From: Chitinophaga filiformis
Lineage (GTDB): Bacteria; Bacteroidota; Bacteroidia; Chitinophagales; Chitinophagaceae
Direction: 5' to 3'
DNA length: 64,000 bases
NCBI RefSeq assembly: GCF_023100805.1
Contig: NZ_CP095855.1
Span: 2,769,001 to 2,833,000 of the forward strand
How positions within the stretch are numbered: the first letter of the stretch is position 1; each line of letters opens with the position of its first letter. Below the pieces are notes generated by a model. That model ran no database searches. It was not told the DNA's origin and worked only from the letters and a program-made list of their open reading frames with translations. Both the position numbers and the translations under genes were made by a program. Positions 1-9,900 of the stretch are shown here, one piece after another.

Positions 1-1
1 C

Positions 2-505
2 GTCAGCGCAATGATGTGGGATATCTGTAAGATCGTGATCCTGCCGGTGGCAGCAGGTTTGCTGTTCAATCATTTTTTGAGCGGGAAGCTGAAATGGCTG
101 GACAATATCATGCCTAAAATATCGATGTCGGCCATTGCTTTTATTATAGTCATCATTACGGCTAAAGGTCGTGAGAGCCTGCTGGACGTCGGGGTATTGC
201 TGATATTGTCGTCGCTCATTCATAACCTCTCAGGGTACACGCTGGGCTATTGGTTGTGCCGCCTGATCAGGATGAATGAACAGGATTGCCGTACCATCGC
301 CATTGAAGTAGGCATGCAGAATGGCGGGCTCGCAACCGCTATTGCGAAGAATATGGGCAAGATCGCCACTATCGGCCTGGCGCCTGCGGTATTCGGACCA
401 TTGATGAACGTAACAGGGTCCTTGCTGGCGTCCTGGTGGCACCGGCATCCGCCAAAGGAAGCGCCAAAAGAAAAAGCCGTTCAGCTGGAAACGGAACGGC
501 TTTAG
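2..505 (+). CDS. Bile acid:sodium symporter (BASS) family transporter, C-terminal part
   Basis: The reading frame is open from the window edge, so the true start lies outside. The visible ~167 residues contain several hydrophobic segments (around VILPVAAGLLF, MSAIAFIIVIITA, VGVLLILSSLIHNLSGYTLG) and the polar stretch EVGMQNGGLATAIA, which is characteristic of the sodium-coupled BASS transporters of the inner membrane. The tail after the last membrane segment is charged (PPKEAPKEKAV). The substrate cannot be told: the family carries bile acids, pantoate, pyruvate and other organic anions. The final codons and the stop form part of a terminator hairpin. Confidence 0.85.
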   Translation, partial: VSAMMWDICKIVILPVAAGLLFNHFLSGKLKWLDNIMPKISMSAIAFIIVIITAKGRESLLDVGVLLILSSLIHNLSGYTLGYWLCRLIRMNEQDCRTIAIEVGMQNGGLATAIAKNMGKIATIGLAPAVFGPLMNVTGSLLASWWHRHPPKEAPKEKAVQLETERL

Positions 506-506
506 T
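473..506 (+). terminator. Rho-independent terminator overlapping the end of the transporter gene
   Basis: A 10-bp perfect stem (AAAGCCGTTC / GAACGGCTTT) spans the last codons and the stop codon of the BASS-type gene, so the terminator is encoded inside the reading frame. Confidence 0.6.
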
Positions 507-715
507 TTATCATTTATAATGTAACAACAGTGACGTTGTACATCAACGAGGTGGAATATATAAATAAAGACAAACGGGGAATTACTGTTAAGTGGTTATC
601 AAGATAATGACAAAATGCGAAAAAACTATTCTTTTAAGGTAATTTTTTACAGTTTTTTTCAGCAGGCATTTACTTTGATCCATAAAAGTGTATTTTGTTA
701 TATAAAACCACGTAT

Positions 716-1747
716 ATGAATAATCCTAAACAACGTAGGGAATTCCTCAGGCAGATGGCATTGTATACCATGGGGGCGGGCCTTTTACCCTCCGTCCTGG
801 CAGCCTGTAATACCGGCGCTTCCACAAAGGAAAGCAAAGACAGTACCAGCGCAGGAGAAACAGCAACTGAGAAAACAGCGAAAGAACTGTTCTTCAAAAT
901 ATCCCTGGCTGAATGGTCTTTCCATGAGGCGATATTCGGCGGGAAAATGTCGCACCTCGACTTTCCGCTGAAAGCCAGGAACGACTTCGGGATCGAGGCG
1001 GTGGAATATGTAAACCAGTTCTTCAAGGATAAAGCGACAGACAAGGCCTACCTGGCAGATCTGAAGAAACGTTGCAGCGATAATGGCGTACGCAGCGTAT
1101 TGATCATGATCGATGGTGAAGGAGAAATGGGAGACATGGCTGAGAAGAAAAGGAACCTTGCCGTAGAGAATCACTATAAGTGGGTGGAAGCTGCAGAATA
1201 CCTGGGGTGCCATGCTATCCGCGTAAATGCGGCAGGAGAAGGCAAGCCGGAAGATGTGGCAAAAGCGGTAGCAGAGTCGCTGACTAAATTATCAACATTC
1301 GCCAAAGCGCATAACATCAATGTGATCGTGGAAAATCACGGTGGCAGTTCTTCCAACGGTAAATGGCTGGCAGGGGTGATGAAGCAGGTGAACATGCCTA
1401 ACTGCGGTACCTTGCCTGACTTTGGCAACTTTTGCCTGAACCGTACCAAACCTGTAGACAATACACCACAGGGCTGGGCAGCTACAAAATGCCTGGAGGA
1501 GTACGACCGCTATGAAGGCGTGACAGAACTGATGCCTTTTGCAAAGGGTGTAAGTGCTAAAACACATGATTTCGACGCCGAAGGCAATTGCGTGGAAACA
1601 GACTACCGCAAAATGCTCAAAATTGTAAAGGACGCCGGTTATACAGGTCATATCGGTATTGAATATGAAGGCGCGAAACTTTCTGAAGAAGAAGGTGTGC
1701 GTAAGACGCTGGAGCTGCTGAAAAGGGTTGGGGCAGAACTGAGTTGA
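716..1747 (+). CDS. Secreted sugar phosphate isomerase/epimerase-like TIM-barrel protein
   Basis: A protein of 343 residues counted from the ATG at 716; an upstream in-frame TTG at 695 is less likely. The N-terminus reads as a Tat-type lipoprotein signal: RREFLR is a twin-arginine motif, followed by a hydrophobic stretch ending in the lipobox LAAC. The mature part has the layout of the xylose-isomerase-like TIM barrel family (AP endonuclease 2 superfamily): AEWSFHEAIF near the start, VENHGG and DFGNF in the middle, and GHIGIEYEG near the end, with acidic and His residues suited to a divalent metal. In Bacteroidota such exported members often sit with sugar-catabolism genes, but none is adjacent here. 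The substrate is unknown. Confidence 0.8.
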   Translation: MNNPKQRREFLRQMALYTMGAGLLPSVLAACNTGASTKESKDSTSAGETATEKTAKELFFKISLAEWSFHEAIFGGKMSHLDFPLKARNDFGIEAVEYVNQFFKDKATDKAYLADLKKRCSDNGVRSVLIMIDGEGEMGDMAEKKRNLAVENHYKWVEAAEYLGCHAIRVNAAGEGKPEDVAKAVAESLTKLSTFAKAHNINVIVENHGGSSSNGKWLAGVMKQVNMPNCGTLPDFGNFCLNRTKPVDNTPQGWAATKCLEEYDRYEGVTELMPFAKGVSAKTHDFDAEGNCVETDYRKMLKIVKDAGYTGHIGIEYEGAKLSEEEGVRKTLELLKRVGAELS

Positions 1748-1773
1748 GGGTAGCTGGCAAACAAAATATCAGG

Positions 1774-1802
1774 AACCAGGAACTTATTGTTCCTGGTTTT
1801 TT
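1774..1802 (+). terminator. Rho-independent terminator
   Basis: Perfect 10-bp stem AACCAGGAAC / GTTCCTGGTT with a 5-base loop, followed by a run of T, just after the isomerase-like gene. Confidence 0.75.
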
Positions 1803-1819
1803 AACTAAAACATCGTCCA

Positions 1820-3028
1820 TTGGATCTTCACGCTGGTTATCCTTATTCTTTGCTGAAGTATGGCCTGCCGTTTAATTATCCCCGCCTGGATCATGATGTG
1901 CAGACCGACGTATTGATCGCCGGAGGAGGCATTTCCGGCGCATTGGCTGCCTATTATCTTACGGCGGCCGGAATACCTGCTGTTGTAGCAGACAGTCGTA
2001 CTATAGGACTGGGCAGTACCTGCGCCAGTACTTCCCTGTTGCAATATGAGATAGATGTTCCCCTCTCACGCTTGTCGGAACGGATAGGAGAGAAGAATGC
2101 CACTATAGCTTACCGCTTATGTTATGAAGCTATAGCGGTGCTGGAAAAGATCTGTAAGAAGGTCGGGGCGCCTTTTTTTGATCGGAGGGATAGTCTCTTC
2201 CTTGCTTCTTATAAAAAAGACCGGGAATGGCTGAAGAAAGAATATGCAGCACGCAGGGCACTGGGCTTCGATGTAACTTATTGGGACGATGCCAGGGTAA
2301 AAGATAAGATGGGTTTTGAGGCGCCGGGCGCTATTTATTCCCGCATGGCAGCGCAGACAGATGCATATATGCTGACCCATTCACTGCACCAGTATAATAT
2401 AAAAAAGGGGCTGAAAGTATATGACAGGACTGCTGTTGCCGATATTTCCCATCAGCGGAACGGGATCATTGTACATACCACAGACGGATACCGGATCAAA
2501 GCAAAATATCTTATTATAGCTACGGGCTACGAGGCTGCGCGATATATCAGGGAGCCCCTGCTTACGCTACGTTCCACATATGCTACAGTAAGTGAAAGTA
2601 TCCAGGCTGACGATTGCTGCTGGTATAACAACTGCCTGATATGGGAAAGCAAAGACCCTTATTTGTATATGCGTCCGACAAAAGATAAGCGTATACTGGT
2701 AGGCGGCAGGGATGAGTATTATTACAATCCGTCCAGGCGCGATAAACTGATCAGAGCAAAGGGCCGCAGTCTTCAGAAAGATTTCAATAAGAAATTTCCG
2801 GATATCCGCTTTGTACCTGAATTTCAGTGGACAGGTACATTTATTTCGACCGGTGATGGATTGCCCTTCATCGGTAATTATCCTGCTATGCCCCGTACTT
2901 ACTTTGCGCTTGGCTTTGGCGGCAATGGTATAACCTTTGCCCAGATAGCGGCAGAGATGATAACGGCAATCATCCTGGGAAAGAAGCATGCTGTGCAGGC
3001 AATGTTTGCTTTTGGCAGAGCTAAATGA
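1820..3028 (+). CDS. FAD-dependent oxidoreductase, DAO family
   Basis: A protein of about 402 residues. VDVLIAGGGISGALAAYYL-like sequence near residues 30-50 is the dinucleotide-binding beta-alpha-beta fold (GxGxxG type, here GGGISG), and GDGLPFIGNYP with FALGFGGNGITFA near the C-terminus is the second FAD-contacting region of D-amino-acid-oxidase-like (DAO) flavoenzymes. The substrate is not evident. There is no in-frame ATG near the N-terminus: the frame opens just after a stop at 1802 and the first usable start is TTG at 1820, giving MDLHAGYPYS. It converges on the FecR-like gene, with 17 bases between the stops. Confidence 0.85.
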   Translation: MDLHAGYPYSLLKYGLPFNYPRLDHDVQTDVLIAGGGISGALAAYYLTAAGIPAVVADSRTIGLGSTCASTSLLQYEIDVPLSRLSERIGEKNATIAYRLCYEAIAVLEKICKKVGAPFFDRRDSLFLASYKKDREWLKKEYAARRALGFDVTYWDDARVKDKMGFEAPGAIYSRMAAQTDAYMLTHSLHQYNIKKGLKVYDRTAVADISHQRNGIIVHTTDGYRIKAKYLIIATGYEAARYIREPLLTLRSTYATVSESIQADDCCWYNNCLIWESKDPYLYMRPTKDKRILVGGRDEYYYNPSRRDKLIRAKGRSLQKDFNKKFPDIRFVPEFQWTGTFISTGDGLPFIGNYPAMPRTYFALGFGGNGITFAQIAAEMITAIILGKKHAVQAMFAFGRAK

Positions 3029-3045
3029 GCGTATACCGGCAGTGG

Positions 3046-3834
3046 TCAGAAATCAATCGCTACTTTATTTTTCCTGATCTTGTAACTAAAACCGGCAGTT
3101 TGCCGGATCTCTTCCAATACCCTTGTTAAAGGTGCCTGGCTGAATTCTCCGTTAATGCCGCCTGCGGCAGAAACATCTCCTTCCACATAGATCTCTGTGC
3201 TGTACCATTCCTCCAGTTTGCGGACGGCATTCATAAATGGCTCGTCATGGAAAACAAGTTTATCCTGTAACCAGGCCTCCATGTCAGCGGTATGATATGT
3301 TTCTTTTTCCATCAGGTCGATTTCCTTATTGGCAAGTACCATATTTCCAGGCCCGAGCATTTCCGGCTGATCATCGGTCTTGGAATGATAGGACTTGCTC
3401 ACTTTCACCTCCCCACTGAGGACATAGGCCGTTGCACCCTGCTGTGCTTCAAAACACCTCATTTTGAAAGCTGCAGGCCTGGTGCTGGTCATGGTAAGGA
3501 TATTCGTTTTTACGGTAAGCGGATGAGCGGCGGAATCGAAATAAGCTTCCCCATCCAGCAGGAGCGTGCGGCTTTTAGCAAAATCAGCCGGTACAAGCAA
3601 TTTGGTATTGCTATTCAGGATAACAGGTGTTCCGTCCGGTAAGGTGATCTTTTTACGTTCTCCTAGTACACCTTCGTAAGTGGTATAGGTCTGTCCCTTC
3701 TCATGAAAGGAGGCCAGCACCTCTTTTGGCTTCCTTAACAGGAACACGGAAAGTAAAGTAATAACACATAGTACTACTATGATAATGAAAGGCGATTTGC
3801 GACGTGACCTCGTATTTGCTTGCTTAGTAGGCAC
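3046..3834 (-). CDS. Orphan FecR-domain protein without the cytoplasmic anti-sigma segment
   Basis: A protein of 262 residues from a GTG start. A short basic N-terminus leads straight into one membrane helix (FIIIVVLCVITLLSVFLL), then a FecR-type domain (GERKKITLPDGTPVILN, LLDGEAYFD, GEVKV, GPGNMVLAN) and the DUF4974-like C-terminal domain (LVFHDEPFMNAVRKLEEWY ... GFSYKIRKNKVAIDF). Typical FecR anti-sigma proteins, such as the one at 14.5 kb, have some 80 cytoplasmic residues before the helix that hold the ECF sigma factor; here they are missing. No sigma factor or TonB receptor is adjacent. It may therefore act as a periplasmic signalling remnant or modulator rather than an anti-sigma factor. 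Confidence 0.8.
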   Translation of the reverse strand: MPTKQANTRSRRKSPFIIIVVLCVITLLSVFLLRKPKEVLASFHEKGQTYTTYEGVLGERKKITLPDGTPVILNSNTKLLVPADFAKSRTLLLDGEAYFDSAAHPLTVKTNILTMTSTRPAAFKMRCFEAQQGATAYVLSGEVKVSKSYHSKTDDQPEMLGPGNMVLANKEIDLMEKETYHTADMEAWLQDKLVFHDEPFMNAVRKLEEWYSTEIYVEGDVSAAGGINGEFSQAPLTRVLEEIRQTAGFSYKIRKNKVAIDF

Positions 3835-4005
3835 TGGGAATGTTGATTTTTATGAAGATATAAAATTAAAGAAAAAAATATAGGACCGGAGCTTTATTGA
3901 GTTTAAATAAAAAGAAACTTATAGTTGTTCTGTTTAATAAAAGAAGGATTTTGTTTGAGTTTTTCAAAACGGATGTCAATGGGTTGCTTTAGTTGCCAGA
4001 TCATT

Positions 4006-4036
4006 TTGTTGAAAATCTGTCAGCATACTAACTTTG
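4006..4036 (+). promoter_or_regulatory. Bacteroidota-type promoter of proline dehydrogenase
   Basis: TAACTTTG at 4029-4036 fits the -7 consensus TAnnTTTG, and TTG at 4006-4008 lies 20 bases upstream as a -33 element. The predicted start of transcription falls within a few bases of the ATG at 4043, so the transcript may be leaderless or nearly so. Confidence 0.6.
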
Positions 4037-4042
4037 CGGCCC

Positions 4043-5221
4043 ATGGAAAAGCAGCTATCATTATCATTCGAGAATACCGCCATAGCTTTTGAATCAAAGA
4101 CAGATAAGGCATTAAAAAAGGCTGACTTCCTGTTTAGCAGCATCGGCAAGCCCTGGCTGGTAAAGCTGGGCGCTACTGTAACACCGGTGGCCCTGAATAT
4201 GGGATTGCCCATTAAAGGATTGATCCGTAACACCATTTTCAGCCAGTTCTGCGGGGGAGAAAGTTTGCAGGAAGCAGCCCAGACTGCCACCCAGTTGGGG
4301 AAATTCCACGTGGGAGTGGTACTGGACTATGGTGTGGAAGCCATGGAAGGGGAGGAGAACTATGATCATGCTGTACCTGAGTTCATCCGCGCTATAGAGT
4401 ACGCGGCAGGTAATCACAATATTCCATTCATTGCCATTAAAGTAACGGGTTTTGCCCGTTTCAGCCTGCTGGAAAAGATCCATAGCGGCGCTGCGCTGAC
4501 ACCGGAGGAGGTGGCAGAGTATGGCCGTGTCAGGAACCGTATCCTGTCTATTGCAACTGCAGCCGCCAAACATCAGATCGGATTACTGATAGATGCGGAA
4601 GAATCCTGGATCCAGCAGCCGGTAGACGACCTGGCAGATGAGCTGATGGCACAGTTTAACAGGCAACAGGTAATCGTATATAATACTTTCCAGATGTACC
4701 GCCATGACAGGCTGGCCTTCCTGCAGAAGTCGTTCGAAAAGGCACAACAGCAGGGATACCTGCTGGGCGCCAAGCTGGTAAGGGGCGCTTACATGGAAAA
4801 GGAACGTAAACGGGCGGAAGAAATGGGTTATCCTTCTCCAATCCAACCCAACAAGGAAGCTACCGACAGGGATTATGATGCTGCCGTGCGATTCTGTATG
4901 GAACGCCTGGACAAGCTGGCTGTATTTGTCGGTACCCACAATGAACAGAGCAGCATGCTGGCTGCCAGTCTTTTACATCAGCAGGAACTGCCGCATGACC
5001 ATTCACATGTAAGCTTTTCCCAGTTACTGGGCATGAGCGATAATATCACCTTTAACCTGGCGCATGCCGGCTATCATGTTTCCAAATACCTGCCTTACGG
5101 CCCTGTGAAAGATGTGATGCCATACCTGCTGCGCAGGGCACAGGAGAATACTTCTATTTCCGGGCAAATGGGACGCGAGCTTGGACTGATCCGCCGGGAA
5201 AGAAAGCGGAGGGGGATATAG
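4043..5221 (+). CDS. Proline dehydrogenase
   Basis: A protein of 392 residues from the ATG at 4043 (a TTG at 4034 is in frame but lies inside the promoter box). It is a single-domain FAD proline dehydrogenase that oxidises proline to pyrroline-5-carboxylate at the membrane and passes electrons to quinone. The catalytic TIM barrel is recognisable by LIDAEESWIQ, YNTFQMYR, GAKLVRGAYMEKER, FVGTHNEQS and the C-terminal YLLRRAQENTS, which correspond to flavin- and proline-binding segments of the PRODH/PutA family. The P5C dehydrogenase domain found in long PutA proteins is absent, so a separate enzyme must complete proline catabolism. thyA follows 24 bases downstream. Confidence 0.92.
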   Translation: MEKQLSLSFENTAIAFESKTDKALKKADFLFSSIGKPWLVKLGATVTPVALNMGLPIKGLIRNTIFSQFCGGESLQEAAQTATQLGKFHVGVVLDYGVEAMEGEENYDHAVPEFIRAIEYAAGNHNIPFIAIKVTGFARFSLLEKIHSGAALTPEEVAEYGRVRNRILSIATAAAKHQIGLLIDAEESWIQQPVDDLADELMAQFNRQQVIVYNTFQMYRHDRLAFLQKSFEKAQQQGYLLGAKLVRGAYMEKERKRAEEMGYPSPIQPNKEATDRDYDAAVRFCMERLDKLAVFVGTHNEQSSMLAASLLHQQELPHDHSHVSFSQLLGMSDNITFNLAHAGYHVSKYLPYGPVKDVMPYLLRRAQENTSISGQMGRELGLIRRERKRRGI

Positions 5222-5245
5222 GACAAATTTCGTTACTTTGCTCCC

Positions 5246-6040
5246 ATGGAACAATACCTTCAACTACTCCAACACATTATAGATCAGGGAGCTGTGAAAA
5301 CTGACCGGACTGGTACCGGTACTACAAGCTGCTTTGGTGCACAGCTAAGGTTTGACCTGCAAAAAGGATTTCCGCTTGTCACTACCAAGAAACTGCACCT
5401 GAAATCCATTATTTATGAACTGTTGTGGTTTCTGAACGGGGATACTAATATTAAGTACCTGAAAGACCATGGAGTAAGTATCTGGGACGAGTGGGCAGAT
5501 GAAAACGGCGACCTGGGCCCTGTTTACGGTAAGCAATGGCGTAGCTGGGAAACCAAAGATGGCCGTGTTATTGACCAGATCAGCGAAGCTGTGAAGACCA
5601 TCAAGAACAACCCGGATTCCCGGAGGATCATTGTGAACGCGTGGAATGTGGGCGACCTGCCGGATATGGCATTGAGCCCCTGTCATTGCCTGTTCCAGTT
5701 CTACGTGGCCAACGGCCGCCTGAGCTGCCAGCTTTACCAGCGTAGCGCAGACGTATTCCTGGGAGTACCTTTTAACATTGCTTCGTATGCTATTCTCACC
5801 ATGATGATGGCACAGGTATGCGACCTGGAACCGGGAGAGTTTATCCATACATTCGGAGACGTGCATCTCTACAGCAATCATATGGAACAGTCTAAACTGC
5901 AGTTGAGCCGTCAGCCCTTTGAACTGCCTACGCTGAAGATCAATCCGGCGGTGAAAGATATCTTCGGCTTCAAATTTGAAGACTTTGAACTGCTGAATTA
6001 TCAGCATCACCCTCATATCAAGGCTCCGGTAGCTGTATAA
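5246..6040 (+). CDS. thyA: Thymidylate synthase
   Basis: 264 residues, the same length as the Escherichia coli enzyme. It methylates dUMP to dTMP with methylene-tetrahydrofolate, which it oxidises to dihydrofolate. The catalytic cysteine is in LSPCHC (Cys146), preceded by the RRIIVNAWN phosphate-binding region and followed by [20 protein letters not shown]; the C-terminus KAPVAV is typical. folA follows 35 bases later, which makes functional sense because ThyA generates the dihydrofolate that FolA reduces. A TTACTTTG stretch ends six bases before the ATG, so the leader is very short. Confidence 0.97.
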   Translation: MEQYLQLLQHIIDQGAVKTDRTGTGTTSCFGAQLRFDLQKGFPLVTTKKLHLKSIIYELLWFLNGDTNIKYLKDHGVSIWDEWADENGDLGPVYGKQWRSWETKDGRVIDQISEAVKTIKNNPDSRRIIVNAWNVGDLPDMALSPCHCLFQFYVANGRLSCQLYQRSADVFLGVPFNIASYAILTMMMAQVCDLEPGEFIHTFGDVHLYSNHMEQSKLQLSRQPFELPTLKINPAVKDIFGFKFEDFELLNYQHHPHIKAPVAV

Positions 6041-6075
6041 GGGACGATACTTTTTCTGAATTTAAATGTTTAAGC

Positions 6076-6570
6076 TTGACACTTTCTATTATAGTAGCTG
6101 CGTCTGAAAATAATGTGATCGGTATTAATAATCATCTGCCCTGGCATTTACCGATCGATATGAAATATTTCAAGGACACGACCATGGGTAAGCCTATTGT
6201 TATGGGCCGTAAATCGTTCGAAGAACTGGGACGCGTGCTGCCGGGAAGGCCCAATATCATGATCACCAGGCAGGCTGACTATAAAGCTGAGGGACTGTAC
6301 GTGGTACCTTCCCTGGAAGCGGGTATTGAGAAAGCAAAGACATTTGGAACGGAAGAGATCTTCATTACCGGTGGCGGTGAGATCTTCAAAATGGCTTTAC
6401 CGATCATTGACAGGTTATATCTTACACGTGTACACGCTGAAGTAAGCGGCGATACTTATTTCCCGGAATTTGATCCCAGGGGATGGAAACTCGTGAAAAA
6501 TGAGCGTCATGAGAAGGATGAAAAACATGCGCATGCGTTGACCTTCCAGGTGTGGGAAAGAGAAAAATAA
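6076..6570 (+). CDS. folA: Dihydrofolate reductase
   Basis: 164 residues. It reduces dihydrofolate to tetrahydrofolate with NADPH. Family landmarks are SIIVAASENNVIG at the start, LPWHLPIDMKYFK with the substrate-binding acidic residue, GKPIVMGRKSFEELG, RPNIMITR, and the nucleotide-binding ITGGGEIF, ending in a beta strand LTFQVWE. The start must be TTG at 6076: no ATG lies in this frame before the conserved first strand, and the ATG at 6066 is in another frame. It is paired with thyA and ended by a strong hairpin. Confidence 0.95.
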   Translation: MTLSIIVAASENNVIGINNHLPWHLPIDMKYFKDTTMGKPIVMGRKSFEELGRVLPGRPNIMITRQADYKAEGLYVVPSLEAGIEKAKTFGTEEIFITGGGEIFKMALPIIDRLYLTRVHAEVSGDTYFPEFDPRGWKLVKNERHEKDEKHAHALTFQVWEREK

Positions 6571-6590
6571 CATACAAAATATTATAGCAG

Positions 6591-6623
6591 GAGATCCCAC
6601 CGGTTACCGGTGGGATCTCTTAT
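6591..6623 (+). terminator. Rho-independent terminator after folA
   Basis: Perfect 13-bp stem GAGATCCCACCGG / CCGGTGGGATCTC with a TTA loop, followed by TTATTA. Confidence 0.8.
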
Positions 6624-6636
6624 TAATATAACCTTT

Positions 6637-6825
6637 AGCGACCGTCTGATGCGCACAGCTTACTACACAATAATTGCAGCCGTCGGAATTGTCCGGTATG
6701 CCGAAGGGGACCAGGTGGCAATGAACGGTGATGGAGAGAAGAAAATATACCACTGCAATAAGGAAAGAAATACCGATTAAAGGGGCCACTGTCTGACAGC
6801 CGGTCCCTATAGTAGGTATATAATC
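6637..6825 (+). pseudogene. Decayed copy of a type IX sorting-domain gene 3' end plus terminator
   Basis: This stretch aligns with the 3' end of the intact PKD gene (about 11055-11240). Shared blocks are TTGCAGCCG, then a 20-base identity starting at GAATTGTCCGG (6696) and ending in ATGCCGAA, then ATGGAGAGAAGAAA, CTGCAATAAG and the terminator core ACTGTCTGACAG. Reading it as protein gives LQPSELSGMPKG, matching LQPLELSGMPKG of the intact C-terminal domain, but a stop and frameshifts break it. It is the non-functional residue of a neighbouring duplicated gene, retaining the sorting-domain end and the degenerate transcription terminator. The rest of that copy is gone: folA is immediately upstream. 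Confidence 0.75.
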
Positions 6826-6865
6826 GTATATCCGGGGCCGAAACAGCAGACTGGATGTTTTAACA

Positions 6866-6873
6866 TATATTTG
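6866..6873 (+). promoter_or_regulatory. Putative -7 box of the PKD protein gene
   Basis: TATATTTG fits TAnnTTTG and lies 34 bases before the ATG at 6908. No clear -33 TTG was found at the usual spacing. Confidence 0.4.
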
Positions 6874-6907
6874 CAAATACTATATTTTGTAATACTCCCT
6901 GATACTT

Positions 6908-9900
6908 ATGAAGAGATCTTTACTATTGTTTGTATTATTAACCCTGTGCCGTTTCGCTTTCGGGCAAAATGAACCAGGGGCAATGTTCGTACAATCGCAT
7001 CATCAATCCTGTTCTGTACCATTTACAGTTACATTTAAAGATTCCAGTTGGTCGCCGACCCATACACCGTTTGTGTTCTGGAAATGGGAATTTGGAGATG
7101 GCACGGTCGATTCTTCCGGTGCTATTGTGACGCACACTTTCGTCCAAAAAGGCTTTTTCCGTGTAAGGCTGACAGTACGCGACCAGCTTGGCAGAGTAGG
7201 GACCTACATCGCAGATGATTATCAGCTGATCAGGATAGGCGCTGCTTTGCAGATGCCATCGACAGCTTATGTCTGCAACCCGCCGCAACCGGTCACATTG
7301 AGGAATCTTGCTACGTCCGAGTGGTATGATAGCCTGGGTACTTATCAGTGGCTGCTGGACGGGAATGTGGTATCTACAGCGCGTAGCTGGCAGACAAGTC
7401 AGGTAGGACTGTATCAGCTGAAGTATACGGCCTGTGACACAACACTTTCCGGCAATATGTCTATTATAGATGGCACGATCACACCTGCTGTGTTGACGCC
7501 TGCTGTATGGTTAAACGATACAGCCAAACTTGATTTTGCCATTATGGGCGCTCCTTATATGCCGGGTCAGGTTAAACAGGTGACCTGGGATTGGGGAGAC
7601 GGTAAAATATCCGTAACACAGGGACTGTACAATAGTGTTACTCATGGTTATACAGTGCCGGGTACTTATAATGTGCGTGCTATTGTGCGACTGAATAATC
7701 ATGCAGACCTGGTTTGTGATTCTGTGGGAAGGTATACCGTTAACGTCCGTGCGCCATATGTTACACATAATGTATGGAACAGAATGGATACTTTGTACAC
7801 AGGAGGGGAAAAAACTTACGTCATATCCGCCACAAATCCCGGGGCTACTTTCAAATGGAGAAGCATGGATCGGAACTTTGCCTCCACTGCGCAGAGCCTG
7901 TCAACCTCTGAACCTGGCAAATACTGGGTGGAGATCAGCAAATCGGGGGATGTGATAACAGACACGATTAACTTAATGCCTAAGCCCAATTTTACTTTCA
8001 TGATGCCACAATGTAGTCAGAAGGGCAGCATGAAAATTTACAATGGCTTACTTGTGCCGGTTGCTGATTCTCTTTTGTTTATCACCTGGCATTATGGAGA
8101 CGGTAAGTCAGACGTATATCCCAAAGCCGAGTATTACTACGAACATACCTATGCTGCACCGGGCATATATAAAGTTGTTATGGAAGCCTGCTATAAATCA
8201 GGTTATAATGCTTTTGCCACGAAGGATATAGTCATTTATCCTTTTATTGACTGGGATGTCAAGATACAGGACGATACTGTATCTGTGCCGGGGATGCATA
8301 TACTGAGCGCCAAAACTATCAATTCGGTAAATCCGCAAAGAGTCATATGGTATCCTGTCGGGCGTAACCCTGTCAATAAACTGCTCAATGATACTATTCA
8401 GACGAAGGTACCGGTTGGGTGTATGGCATATCTGGTGGACTCCTGTTCCATCCGAAGGGCTGCTGACACCTTTAAGATCAGCAATCCGTCTCCGGTTGAC
8501 TGGACGGCTAATGTGGTTGTGAATTATAACAATTGCATGGCTACATTAAAGGTAAATACCAACGCTCGCAAAGGATCTTATTGGGTATTGTGGAACACCG
8601 GTGAAACATCCGACTCGATCGTAGTTACAAAACAGGGCTGGTATGGATTCACGCTCACAGACAGTAGTGCTAACAGACGTAGGGATTCAGCTAATGTTAG
8701 CATCTTCGCGGTGGATGGCGCAACGTTAAGTATCCGTTCAAATTATGGACTTGATACGCTGGTGGCTGGCCCTTACGACCGAAACAACCCTAACAACAAG
8801 TATTTCTTCTATCGCAATGATACCTTGTTATCAACCGGAGAATACAATTATTATGTTAAGCCCATTCCGGGAGTATACAAGGTGATGGTAGAAAATACAC
8901 AAGGATGCCACGCTACTTCAATGCCACTGTATTATCGTGTTCCTGAAGACAGTGTTGCGGTCAGTTTCAGTTATAATGCCGACAAATGTAACAGCCGGCA
9001 GATTAACTTCATCGGTACCAGCGTTTCTTCTAACAATCAGGATACGGTAAAAAGTATTAAATGGAACTTTGGTGATGGAATGACCGCCACATATCCGGTT
9101 GCCGGCAGAACTATTGCGCATAATTACGATACAGCCGGTATATATACTGTATCTCTGACTGCAACAACAGCTTCAGGCCATACATATACTACGTCAAGGC
9201 AGGTGGTAGTTCAACAGATCGCTTACAGTGTGAATATCGTCAGTGATACAACGAGTTTGCCACGCACAAATGTATTGAGAGCGATTAAAAATCCTGTTGA
9301 TGCATCTATCACATGGAGTACCGGCAGCACAAATGATACTATTCATGTACATATCAGTGGTTATTATTCAGTATGGATGAAGGACAGCTGCGGAGATGTC
9401 CGTGCTGCAGATACACTACTTAGTGTGGTAGCTGATACATGGAGTGTAGATGCCGCTGTATTAAAACGGACTCGCTGTGGTGATACCGCTGTATTGTCTG
9501 CTGATATAAGCACGGTGGGGAATGGTTATGTTTCCTGGAGTAATGGTACGATTGGATATATAAACTATGTTACTACACCTGGTGTATACGTCGCAACATT
9601 GAGAGATAGTAATGGAAATGCAATGGCAGAAGATTCCGTTGATGTAGAATTGAAACCCTTCAGGCCAAGGCTCGAAGCGCATCCTTCGGCTATGCCTGAT
9701 GATGATACGCTGATCGTTTATCCGAATGATTCCGCATATGTCTATGAATGGTACAGGAATGATACCTCATTGGCGTCAGGAGCATCGCCGATATTAACTC
9801 ATCCGGTTGCCGGCCTTTACCAGGTATTTGTCACCAATACGGCAGGTTGTACTGCGGCAACTGATACGGTACGTTATAAGAAACGGGTCGTAACGGCATT

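Noticed and set aside
7701..7955. Plus-strand 84-codon frame inside the PKD gene
   Set aside because: Out of phase with a 1423-codon gene that has continuous domain structure; no independent evidence.
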